From JADGGV01 sp035715725 (lineage in GTDB: Bacteria > Gemmatimonadota > Gemmatimonadetes > Longimicrobiales > RSA9), in NCBI GenBank assembly GCA_035715725.1, contig DASTKT010000140.1, forward strand, positions 1-64,000: 64,000 bases of DNA, in the 5' to 3' direction. Positions within the stretch are counted from its first letter, which is position 1. Each line of letters starts with the position of its first letter. A program made the position numbers and the translations under genes. Shown here in pieces: positions 1 through 7,490 of this stretch. The notes below the pieces were generated by a model. It searched no databases. It was not told the DNA's origin and worked only from the letters and a program-made list of their open reading frames with translations.

Positions 1-18
1 CGGCCTGCGAACGGCTTT

Positions 19-259
19 TTCACAGGGAGGTGGGGAGCTAGGGAGATTACCCTGAGCCGCCGCGAAGCAGCGCTCGCGGCGAACACATGCATCCATTTTG
101 AAGTTGGAACCGGGCTACGCCGCCTCCGACGCCGTTGAAGCAGACGGGGTTGCACCGGTGACCCGCGTTCCACCGGTCCACCCCCAAGAAGGATGCTTCC
201 GATACGACGACCCCGCACCGCCCCCAGCGGGTCTCCCCAGCTCCCCTGCTCCCTGTGAA
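19..259. repeat. Intergenic element bounded by 28-bp inverted repeats (copy A)
   Basis: The left end (19-46) begins TTCACAGGGAG and the right end (232-259) is its reverse complement, with three mismatches over 28 bases by eye. No gene fits between them. The interior holds GGACCGG/CCGGTCC-type dyads (reverse strand, about 140-175) that align with the interior of a second element at 45574-45815. Together with the next entry it accounts for the whole gene-free stretch before the first gene. It looks like a MITE-like or structured intergenic repeat. No transposase, and no target duplication that I could define. Confidence 0.65.
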
Positions 260-312
260 TGAAAATTCGTTCAAACGCCGACGAGGCTTCGCCGCCCGGC
301 TTTCCGTTGCCG

Positions 313-349
313 TTCTCTGCGCCCTCTGCGCCTCTGCGGTGACATGAAG
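313..349. repeat. CTCTGCG-type low-complexity intergenic repeat
   Basis: This stretch is built from the iterated words CTCTGCG, CCTCTGCG and CCTCTGCGGTG. It looks like a GC-rich form of the CTCTGTG...CTCTGTGGTG repeat seen between genes in many unrelated bacteria, whose translation gives spurious 'HRGAEGAE/QRRRGRRE'-like peptides. It sits between inverted-repeat element A and the stop of the first gene. Function unknown. Confidence 0.5.
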
Positions 350-365
350 TTCGTCGCCCGACGGA

Positions 366-1223
366 TCACGGCGCCGGCGGCGCACCCCCGAAGCTCGCCC
401 CCACCGACACCAGCAGCCCCGAGCGCGGGCTGAACCGCGTCAACCCGGCCACCCACTGCGCCTCCGCCCACCTCCGCCCGCCCGCCCGCAGGCCCAGCCG
501 CAGCTCCCCGAGATCCTCGTTCCCCCGGATCACCCGGTGGAACGGCGTGTACTGCCCCGTCAGCGTCGCCATCGGCATCACCGGGCCGAGCGCGTACGCC
601 GCCCGCGTGATGTAGACCCAGTCGTCCGCCTGCTCGTAGTCCGGCAGGCGCGTGCCGAAGATCCCGACGCCGTTCTCCGTCGCCAGCAGCAGCGGGCCAC
701 GCCGGTACGCCACACCCGCCAGCGCGAAGAAGTCCGTCTGGTCCCGGTCGATCCCGACCCGGTTGTTCGTCGTCGGAAGCCGCGTCCCGAACCGCAGGAT
801 CCCCAGGATCGGCCAGCGCTCCGGCGTCAGCCGGACCGCCGTCGCCACGCGGTAGTCCCCGGCATCGACCCGCGCGCCCGACGGTGGAGCGTGCGCTCCC
901 CCCGTCGGCTCCGCCCACACGCTCCGGTCGTCGAACACGCGCACCATCGTCCCCGACGCCTCCAGCGCGACACGTCCCGTGTGCCACAGCGCCGCGAAGT
1001 TCCCCAGTTCCAGCAGCCGCCCCTCCGTCCCCGCCAGCGACAACCGCTGCCCCCACTCGATACCCGTCCCGACCCGCGCCGTGACCACCCGCCCCGGCGT
1101 CAGCGCCTCCCACTCGAACGGCTCCAGCGGGCGGAGCTGGGCCCCGGCCGCGACCGGCGCCAGCAGCATCGCCAGCGCCCATCCCACGGCGGCGACGACC
1201 CGAAAATTTCCGTATTTCTTCAT
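366..1223 (-). CDS. Secreted protein, probable outer-membrane beta-barrel, unknown function
   Basis: A 285-residue protein opening with a clear signal peptide (MKKYGNF, hydrophobic core, cleavage near VAAGA-Q). The rest alternates short hydrophobic and polar segments with many Gly, Arg and aromatic residues (AEAQWVAGLTR, LLVSVGASFGG at the C-terminus), which resembles an outer-membrane barrel. I do not recognise the family. The start at 1223 is chosen because it is the one giving a signal peptide; the frame stays open upstream to 1604. No Shine-Dalgarno is visible. Instead a perfect hairpin abuts the start codon (1224-1243). Transcribed away from the lipoprotein at 1499. Confidence 0.55.
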   Translation of the reverse strand: MKKYGNFRVVAAVGWALAMLLAPVAAGAQLRPLEPFEWEALTPGRVVTARVGTGIEWGQRLSLAGTEGRLLELGNFAALWHTGRVALEASGTMVRVFDDRSVWAEPTGGAHAPPSGARVDAGDYRVATAVRLTPERWPILGILRFGTRLPTTNNRVGIDRDQTDFFALAGVAYRRGPLLLATENGVGIFGTRLPDYEQADDWVYITRAAYALGPVMPMATLTGQYTPFHRVIRGNEDLGELRLGLRAGGRRWAEAQWVAGLTRFSPRSGLLVSVGASFGGAPPAP

Positions 1224-1243
1224 CGGATACCAGCGGGTATCCG
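1224..1243 (-). promoter_or_regulatory. Perfect 8-bp hairpin abutting a start codon
   Basis: CGGATACC (1224-1231), four-base spacer, GGTATCCG (1236-1243). The dyad directly touches the ATG at 1223 and takes the place where a ribosome binding site should be. A third CGGATAC lies at 1249-1255. It could be an operator or an mRNA hairpin controlling initiation; the sequence does not decide. Confidence 0.35.
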
Positions 1244-1277
1244 GCTCCCGGATACGTCCGCGGAACTCGTGGATGAA

Positions 1278-1294
1278 TGCATATAAGTGCATAT
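1278..1294. promoter_or_regulatory. AT-rich tandem TGCATAT pair, possible promoter/operator
   Basis: Two copies of TGCATAT (1278-1284 and 1288-1294) lie exactly ten bases apart in a small AT-rich island, within otherwise very GC-rich DNA. The island is about 60 bases upstream of the reverse-strand gene starting at 1223. The one-helical-turn spacing suggests a bound protein, but no clear -35/-10 pair can be assigned. Confidence 0.25.
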
Positions 1295-1498
1295 GTCTCA
1301 TGGTTTTGCGCCAGAAATAGATGCTCCGGGGATCTGGCCCGCTGCGCCACGGCGAGGTGACCCGAAATCGACGCGTTTTGTGCCGCGCGAGGCATGATAC
1401 TTGTCCTCTCCCCGCGCGCGGCGCGACGTCGTCGCGGCCGGTACGCCGTGACCGCGCCGCCTGAGGTCCGACGATGCGAACGAGGGGAGGCCCAGCAT

Positions 1499-1903
1499 AT
1501 GTCGAAGCGGGGGATGGTTTGGGCGACGGCACTCTGCGCCGTCGTGGGCCTGGGTGGCTGCGCCGGCGGCGGGTCGCTCCAGACCGGGGATGCGGAGGAC
1601 GCACAGCTCGCCCCGGCCGGGGATGCGAGCGTGACGGTGCACAACAACAACTGGGCGGACGTCGACGTCTATGCGGTGCGGAACGGGACGCGCACGCGGC
1701 TGGGCTCGGTCGCGACCGCGGCGAGCGCGCGCTTCCTGCTCTCCGGGACGCTCCTGACCGGCGCGCCCACGCTCCAGCTGCTGATCGACCCGATCGGTTC
1801 TCGGGCCGGCTACATCACGCAGCCGTTGCTCGTCAGCCCGGGCCAGCGCGTGGACCTCAACGTCGAGAACAACCTGAGCCTGACGAGCTACTCGATCTTC
1901 TGA
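1499..1903 (+). CDS. Small lipoprotein, unknown function
   Basis: A 134-residue protein with a lipoprotein signal: MSKRGM, hydrophobic stretch, then lipobox LGGC at about residue 21. The mature part (SVTVHNNNWADVDVYAVRNG, then a beta-rich domain ending in LTSYSIF) resembles small surface lipoproteins common in Gemmatimonadota. No catalytic motif is visible. The start is set by the purine-rich GAGGGGAGG at 1482-1490, spaced eight bases from the ATG. The frame is open further upstream (to 1394), but that extension is Arg-rich and has no signal sequence. Divergent from the membrane protein ending at 366. Confidence 0.65.
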   Translation: MSKRGMVWATALCAVVGLGGCAGGGSLQTGDAEDAQLAPAGDASVTVHNNNWADVDVYAVRNGTRTRLGSVATAASARFLLSGTLLTGAPTLQLLIDPIGSRAGYITQPLLVSPGQRVDLNVENNLSLTSYSIF

Positions 1904-1948
1904 CCGCCCCGCGGTGCGGCGAGGCCGGTCCGTTCCCCGCCGCACCGA

Positions 1949-2704
1949 TCACCCCGCCAGCGCGCCGGGCTCGCCGCGGTTCTTCTCCTTCGACTCCCGA
2001 TCGCCCCGCCTGACGACGAGGACCGCCCATCCCACGAGCGCGATGGTCGCGAAGCTGAACCACTGGATCGCGTAGCTGAGGTGCGGCCCTTCGTCCAGCT
2101 CCGGCGGCGCCAGCCGGCGGGGCCACGGCGGCGCCCCGGCTTCCGGAAGCGCCTGCAGGTAGAGGGATGCGACGGGGTAGGGAAACTGTCGCGTGAGGGC
2201 GTGGGCCGACGGGCGGTACCAGATCCGGCGGAACGTGTCCGCCGCCGCGCCTTCGACGCTGCCGGTCGCCGGGATCGGCACGAGCAGCCCGCGCACCCGC
2301 ACGGCCCCACGCGGCGCCGGCGCCTGGCTGCGGATCGTGGCCGCGTCGGGAGACGGCACCCACCCGCGGTTCACGAGGATCGCGCCGCCGGGCATCCGCA
2401 GCGGCGTCAGCAGCCAGACGCCGGGCTCGCCCATGAGGCTGTGCGCCGCGAACACGACGGACCGCGCGTCGTCGTACTCGCCGGCCACCGTGACCGCGCG
2501 ATACGCCAGGCCGGCGGTGTCCCGCGGCACGCCGGGGAGCGCCACCGGCTCCGCCCGCATCCGCGCGCTCACGGCGGCGTTGCGCGCCCGCCGCTCCGCC
2601 AGCCGGTGGAGCTGCCAGAAGCCGAGGCGGACGCACGCGGCCGCGACTACGAAGGCGAGGACGGTCCCGGCGAGGCCGGCGCGGGTGATGCGAAGGGGCT
2701 TCAT
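1949..2704 (-). CDS. SURF1 family cytochrome oxidase assembly protein
   Basis: A 251-residue SURF1 homologue; the family helps place heme a in cytochrome c oxidase subunit I. The two expected membrane helices are present, one at residues ~5-25 followed by the hallmark RLGFWQLHR, the other near the C-terminus (TIALVGWAVLVVRR). Between them are the family's YRAVTVAGEYD and ILVNRGWVP segments. The start MKPLRITR is preferred over an upstream in-frame ATG because it places the first helix at the N-terminus. It is unlinked to the oxidase genes at 61-64 kb but consistent with them. It follows the efflux cluster on the same strand after 60 bases. Confidence 0.85.
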   Translation of the reverse strand: MKPLRITRAGLAGTVLAFVVAAACVRLGFWQLHRLAERRARNAAVSARMRAEPVALPGVPRDTAGLAYRAVTVAGEYDDARSVVFAAHSLMGEPGVWLLTPLRMPGGAILVNRGWVPSPDAATIRSQAPAPRGAVRVRGLLVPIPATGSVEGAAADTFRRIWYRPSAHALTRQFPYPVASLYLQALPEAGAPPWPRRLAPPELDEGPHLSYAIQWFSFATIALVGWAVLVVRRGDRESKEKNRGEPGALAG

Positions 2705-2764
2705 GGGCCGCTGATCGTAGCGCCTGCCGTCCCCGCGGGCAATCGGCAAGCGCTACGGCGGCGC

Positions 2765-2974
2765 TCACATGCGCGTGCGGGGCGCGCAGCCGAAGGCCCG
2801 CAGCCGCCCGAGCACGCGCTCGAGCGGGCAGTACTGGCTGAAGCTCGACTGGAGGAGGTTCAGCCCCACGAACGCGGTGAACAGAAGCCACAGCGGGCTG
2901 ACCCACCACGCCAGCGCCACCGAGGCGATCACGAACGTGCCCGCGAAGCGGCGAATGACCCGGTCGTCGCACAT
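2765..2974 (-). CDS. YgaP-like transmembrane domain protein (DUF2892)
   Basis: A 69-residue protein with two membrane segments (FAGTFVIASVALAWWVSPLW and LFTAFVGLNLLQSSF) and the family signature YCPLERVLG, matching the inner-membrane YgaP/DUF2892 domain that often ends rhodanese-like or sulfur-related proteins. Here it stands alone. It lies 10 bases after the PG0541-like gene, at the end of the TolC-HlyD-RND operon. Such small membrane proteins commonly accompany sulfide/persulfide and efflux operons; its precise role is unknown. Confidence 0.75.
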   Translation of the reverse strand: MCDDRVIRRFAGTFVIASVALAWWVSPLWLLFTAFVGLNLLQSSFSQYCPLERVLGRLRAFGCAPRTRM

Positions 2975-2984
2975 CGGCTCTCTC

Positions 2985-3275
2985 CTAGAAGAACGTTTCG
3001 ATCGGGAGGACGGCCGCGTGCAGCCGCTCCCCCGCTCCTCGCCGCGCCGCCTCGTCCCGGAGCGCCTCGCTCAGCTCGTCCGCCCGCTCCGCCGGCACGA
3101 TGCTGAAGTAGACCGCCGCGTCCCCGGGCCACGCCCGGCTGCCGTCGCGCCGGCCGGTGCTTCCGGCGCCATGCGCCTGTGACAGCTCGGTCCAGCCCCC
3201 GGCGTGGTGCTCGTCAAGCAGCGCCGGCACCAACCGCCGGTCGGGCCCGCTGTAGACGATCATGACCAGCTTCAT
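2985..3275 (-). CDS. PG0541-like transporter-associated small protein
   Basis: A 96-residue soluble protein beginning MKLVMIVYSGP. It has the pattern of the PII-like small proteins found beside RND transporters (PG0541 family): an N-terminal beta strand, a central G-x-G...AWPGDAAVYFSIV segment and a C-terminal AVLPIETFF. Family members are thought to act on the cytoplasmic side of the pump; the ligand is not known. Its start overlaps the end of the RND gene by 62 bases, indicating translational coupling. The assignment rests on context and pattern. Confidence 0.6.
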   Translation of the reverse strand: MKLVMIVYSGPDRRLVPALLDEHHAGGWTELSQAHGAGSTGRRDGSRAWPGDAAVYFSIVPAERADELSEALRDEAARRGAGERLHAAVLPIETFF

Positions 3276-6200
3276 CGCGCCTCCTCTCCGGCGCCTCGCG
3301 CCGTCGCAGCTCCCAGTACAGCAGGGGGACGACGACCATCGTGAGCATCGTCGCCACGACGGCGCCGCTCATCAGCGCCACCGCGAGCCCCTGGAAGATC
3401 GGGTCGAGCACCATCACGAGCCCGCCGACCACGACGGCCGCCGCCGTCAGCGCGATCGGGCGGAAGCGCACGGCGCCCGCCTCCAGCACCGCCTCCCGGA
3501 GCGTTCGGCCGCGGGCTTCCGCGAGCTGGATGAAGTCCACCAGCAGGATCGAGTTGCGCACGATGATCCCCGCCAGCGCGATCATTCCGATCATCGACGT
3601 GGCGGTGAAGAACGCGCCGGTGAGCGCGTGTCCCGGCAGGATGCCGATCAGCGTGAGCGGGATCGGCGCCATGATGACGAGCGGCACCTTGAACGACTGG
3701 AACCACCCCACCACGAGCACGTAGATCAGCAGCAGCACCGCGGCGAAGGCGAGCCCCAGGTCGCGGAAGACCTCGATCGTGACCTGCCACTCGCCATCCC
3801 ACTTGATGGCGGTCTCGTCCAGGCTCGTCGGCTGGACCGCGTTGTAGCGGGCGATCCTCGCGCCGTCCACGCGCAGCGCGTCCAGCTTCCGGTTCATCTC
3901 CAGGATCGCGTAGACCGGCGACTCGATCCGCCCCGCCACATCGCCCGTGACATAGATCACCGGGCGCAGGTTCTTGCGGAAGCGGGACGGCTGCAGCGCA
4001 CCGCGCTCGACGCGCACGAAGCGGCCGAGCGGCTGTGGGCCCGTCGCGGTGGCGATCGGGATCGCCAGCAGCCCCTCGACCGAGGACCGCCGCGCCAGGT
4101 CCAGCCGCGGCACGATGGCGACGCCTTCACGGGCCGTCTCCGAGGGCGCCAGCCCGATGCTCGTCCCCGAGAGCGCCATGGCCAGCGTCTGGGCGATCTG
4201 CTCGACGCTCGCCCCGGCCTCCGCCGCCTGCACCCGGTCCACCCGGAAGAGCCGCTTCTGCTCGGGCGCTTCCACGGTCCAATCCACGTCGACGACGCCC
4301 GGCGTCGTCTCGAACACGCGCTTCACCTGGCGCGCCGCCTCGAGGCGCGCGGCATCGTCCGCGCCGTACACCTCGGCCACGAGCGTCGAGAGCACCGGCG
4401 GGCCCGGCGGGATCTCCGCGACCTTGGCGCTCGCGCCGTAGCGCGCGGCGATGGAGTCGATCCCGGGCCGCACCGCCAGCGCGATCGCGTGGCTCTGCCG
4501 GCGGCGCTCTCCCTTCGGCACCAGATTCACCTGCACGTCGGCCACGTTCGGCCCGCGCCGCAGGAAGTAGTGACGGACCAGGCCGTTGAAGTTGAACGGC
4601 GCCGCCGTCCCGGCGTACACCTCGCTGCTTCGCACCTCCGGCACCCGGCGCAGGTAGGCGGCGACCTCCTGCCCGAGCGCCTGGCTCGTCTCCAGCGGCG
4701 TCCCCTCCGGCAGGTCCAGCACGACCTGGAACTCGCTCTTGTTGTCGAAGGGGAGCATCTTGACCTTCACCGCCCGGACGAACAGCAGCCCCACCGACAC
4801 GAGCAGCAGCGCCATCGTCCCGCCGTAGAACAGGAGCCGCCGCGGCCGTCGGTCCATCAGCGGAGTCATGATTCGCCCGTAGAGCCGCGCGAAGCGCGAC
4901 GCCTCCTCCGGCTCGTGTGCGCGGTCGTGCGGCCGGAGCTCGTGCCCGACGTGCCCGCGCAGCAGCCGGTACGCCAGGTACGGCGTCACGATGAACGCCA
5001 CGGCCAGCGAGGCGATCATCGCGACGGACGCGCCGACCGGGATCGGCCGCATGTATGGCCCCATCAGCCCGCTCACGAACGCCATCGGCAGGATCGCCGC
5101 GATCACCGTCAGCGTGGCCAGGATCGTCGGGTTGCCGACCTCGTCCACCGCCTCGACCGCCGCCAGCTCCGGCGGCCGGTCCCGCATCCTCAGGTGCCGG
5201 TAGATGTTCTCCACCACGACGATGGCGTCGTCGACCAGGATGCCGATGGAGAAGATCAGCGCGAACAGCGTGATCCGGTTCAGCGTGTACCCGAGCGCGT
5301 AGTAGACGAACAGCGTGAGCGCCAGCGTGACCGGCACCGCGACCAGCACGACCAGCGCCTCCCGCCAGCCGAGGAACAGCCCGATCAGCAGCGTCACCGA
5401 CAGCGTCGCGATGGCCAGGTGCAGCATCAGCTCGCCCGCCTTGTCCGCCGCCGTCTCGCCGTAATTCCGCGTGACCGTGACCTCCACCCCGGGCGGCACG
5501 AGGCGGCCCGTCGCCTGCTCGACCCGCTCCAGCACCGCCGCGGCCACCCGCGTCGCGTTCGCGCCCTTCCGCTTGGCCACGCTGAGCGTGACCGCGCTCT
5601 CCGCCCCGCCTCGCCGATCCACGTGGCTGACGTAGTCCGTGCGCTCGCCGAAGTCCTCCCGCACGCCGGCGACGTCGCGGACGTACACCGGCGCCGCGCC
5701 GCGTGCGCTCACCACCACGTTCCCCACGTCGGCAGCGGTCGCGAGCGGCGACCCGACGTCCACGCGGTAGACCTCGCCGGCGCTCGCGTACTCCCCGGCC
5801 TGCAGCCGGACGTTCGCGCCCTTCAGCGCCTGCGCCACCTCGCCCGGCGTCACCCCGCTCGCGGCCAGCCGATCCGGGTCGAGCGCGACCAGGATCCGCT
5901 TCGGCTGGCCCCCCACCACGAACGTCTCCGCCACGTCCGGCAGCGTGCGGATCCGGTCCTCGAGGTGCGTCGCGATCTGCCGCAGCTCGTCCGAGCCGTA
6001 GGCCTTCGAGTGCAGCGTGAGCGTCAGGATCGGGACGTCGTCGATGGCGTGCGGCTTCACCAGCGGCGGCAACGCGCCGGGAGGCGCCTGGTCCATCGCC
6101 GAGAAGAGCTTCGCGTGGACCTTCGTGACGCTCTCCTCCTGGTTCTCGCCGACCTTGAACCGCACCGTCACCAGCGCCATCCCCTCGCCGCCCGTCGAAT

Positions 6201-6450
6201 AGACGTAGTCGACGCCGGGGATCTCCCACATCCGCTTCTCGATCGGGCGCGCCAGCAGGTTCTCGGTCTCCTGCGGCGCCGCGCCCGGGAGCGCCGCGAT
6301 CACGTCGATCATCGGCACCGAGATCTGCGGCTCCTCCTCCCGCGGCGTGGCGACGATGGCCAGCCCACCCACCGCGAGCGACGCCACCGTGACGAGCGGC
6401 GTCAGCTTCGAGCGCAGGAAGCCCTGCGCGATGCGTCCGGAGATGCCCAT
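3214..6450 (-). CDS. RND efflux transporter permease (HAE1-like)
   Basis: A 1078-residue inner-membrane proton-driven pump, normal for the family. The N-terminus shows the first helix, then APRE-type TPREEEPQISVPMIDV and PGAAPQETENLLARPIEK. The proton-relay motif in helix 4 is ILVDDAIVVVEN (about residues 402-413), the paired-Asp form typical of hydrophobe/amphiphile exporters rather than CusA-type metal pumps. The second half repeats the fold, with ALAGIIVRNSILLVDF near the C-terminus. The start at 6450 lies two bases after the adaptor gene's stop. The C-terminal tail overlaps the next gene by 62 bases. Confidence 0.93.
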   Translation of the reverse strand: MGISGRIAQGFLRSKLTPLVTVASLAVGGLAIVATPREEEPQISVPMIDVIAALPGAAPQETENLLARPIEKRMWEIPGVDYVYSTGGEGMALVTVRFKVGENQEESVTKVHAKLFSAMDQAPPGALPPLVKPHAIDDVPILTLTLHSKAYGSDELRQIATHLEDRIRTLPDVAETFVVGGQPKRILVALDPDRLAASGVTPGEVAQALKGANVRLQAGEYASAGEVYRVDVGSPLATAADVGNVVVSARGAAPVYVRDVAGVREDFGERTDYVSHVDRRGGAESAVTLSVAKRKGANATRVAAAVLERVEQATGRLVPPGVEVTVTRNYGETAADKAGELMLHLAIATLSVTLLIGLFLGWREALVVLVAVPVTLALTLFVYYALGYTLNRITLFALIFSIGILVDDAIVVVENIYRHLRMRDRPPELAAVEAVDEVGNPTILATLTVIAAILPMAFVSGLMGPYMRPIPVGASVAMIASLAVAFIVTPYLAYRLLRGHVGHELRPHDRAHEPEEASRFARLYGRIMTPLMDRRPRRLLFYGGTMALLLVSVGLLFVRAVKVKMLPFDNKSEFQVVLDLPEGTPLETSQALGQEVAAYLRRVPEVRSSEVYAGTAAPFNFNGLVRHYFLRRGPNVADVQVNLVPKGERRRQSHAIALAVRPGIDSIAARYGASAKVAEIPPGPPVLSTLVAEVYGADDAARLEAARQVKRVFETTPGVVDVDWTVEAPEQKRLFRVDRVQAAEAGASVEQIAQTLAMALSGTSIGLAPSETAREGVAIVPRLDLARRSSVEGLLAIPIATATGPQPLGRFVRVERGALQPSRFRKNLRPVIYVTGDVAGRIESPVYAILEMNRKLDALRVDGARIARYNAVQPTSLDETAIKWDGEWQVTIEVFRDLGLAFAAVLLLIYVLVVGWFQSFKVPLVIMAPIPLTLIGILPGHALTGAFFTATSMIGMIALAGIIVRNSILLVDFIQLAEARGRTLREAVLEAGAVRFRPIALTAAAVVVGGLVMVLDPIFQGLAVALMSGAVVATMLTMVVVPLLYWELRRREAPERRRDEAGHDRLQRARPAVGAGAA

Positions 6451-6452
6451 GC

Positions 6453-7490
6453 TCAGCGCCCTCCGCCCGCGGCGGCGGGGATGAGGACCTGGTCGCCATC
6501 CCGCAGCCCGCTGAGCACCTCGACGGAGTCGCCCGCCGCCATGCCGGTCCTCACCCAGCGCACCCCGTCCCCGGACGCGTTGCGGACCCGGACGCCGGTG
6601 AGGTCCCCTTCGCGGGCGATGGCCGCGGCGGGAACCAGGATCGTCGGCCGCGTACCCTGCGGGAGGAGGAGCGACGCGGCGCTCCCCGGCAGGAACCGGC
6701 CGCCGGGGTTCGGCAGCACCGCGTTCACCCGGTAGAGGCTCCCGCCCGCCGCGGGCACGACTCCCTCCACCACCGCCAGCGCGGGCTCCCCCTCGATCCG
6801 CGCCCGGACCGTGTCGCCGCGGCCCAGCCGCCGGACCGCGTCCGGGGCGGCGCTCACGGCGATGCGCAGCCGCGAGCCGTCTTCCACGGTCAGCAGCGCG
6901 GCGCCCGGCGCCGCGAACGCGCCCGGATCCACCGACCGCCGCGTCACCGTGCCGGCGAACGGCGCGCGCACCACCGAGTAATCGCTCACGGCCAGCAGCT
7001 CGGCGCCGCTTGCCCGCGCCGCGCGCACGCCCGCCTCCGCCCGGGCGAGCGCGGTCTCCGCCGCGTCGAGCTGGGCCTTCGGCGCCGCCTCCTCCGCGTA
7101 CAGCGCGCGCATTCGCGTGGCGTGCGTCTCGGCCTCGCGCCGCATCGCCTCCGCCTGCGCGATCCCGGCGTCCGCCTGCGCCGACTTCGCCGCCAGCTCC
7201 CGCGCATCGATCCGCAGCAGCGGCTCGCCGGCCACGACGGCGTCCCCTTCCTTCACCCGCACCTCCGTGACGGACCCCATCAGCTTCGTGCTGAGCGTCG
7301 CCCGGGCGTACGGCTCGGCGATGCCGGCGGCTTCCAGCACGGCGGGACGGGGTGCCGTCTTCACGACGTACACGACACTCCCCGGCGACGCGGCCTCCGC
7401 CGGCGTCGCCTCCGGTGGCGCGGAGCCGTGACACGCCGCGCTCCCCAGCGCCGCCGTGGCCAGCAGCACCGCTCCGATCTTCGCGCTCAT
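6453..7490 (-). CDS. RND efflux periplasmic adaptor (HlyD/MFP family)
   Basis: A 345-residue membrane-fusion protein linking pump and outer-membrane channel. It has a lipoprotein-type N-terminus (LGSAAC at ~residue 21), a lipoyl half-motif VTEVRVKEGDAVVAGEPLLRI, an Ala/Glu/Arg coiled-coil hairpin (~residues 85-150), the second lipoyl half (VRAPFAGTVTRRSVDPGAF), a beta-barrel domain, and a C-terminal membrane-proximal domain (VRTGMAAGDSVEVLSGLRDG). The start overlaps the tolC-like stop in a TGATG junction, so translation is probably coupled. Ends two bases before the RND start. Confidence 0.92.
   Translation of the reverse strand: MSAKIGAVLLATAALGSAACHGSAPPEATPAEAASPGSVVYVVKTAPRPAVLEAAGIAEPYARATLSTKLMGSVTEVRVKEGDAVVAGEPLLRIDARELAAKSAQADAGIAQAEAMRREAETHATRMRALYAEEAAPKAQLDAAETALARAEAGVRAARASGAELLAVSDYSVVRAPFAGTVTRRSVDPGAFAAPGAALLTVEDGSRLRIAVSAAPDAVRRLGRGDTVRARIEGEPALAVVEGVVPAAGGSLYRVNAVLPNPGGRFLPGSAASLLLPQGTRPTILVPAAAIAREGDLTGVRVRNASGDGVRWVRTGMAAGDSVEVLSGLRDGDQVLIPAAAGGGR

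Noticed and set aside
3262..6735. 1157-codon forward-strand open frame across the RND gene
   Set aside because: Arg/His/Asp-rich low-complexity translation with no domain, exactly opposite a clear RND permease; a GC-content shadow. The same holds for 22157-25126 (opposite lon), 47326-52167 and 36309-38798.
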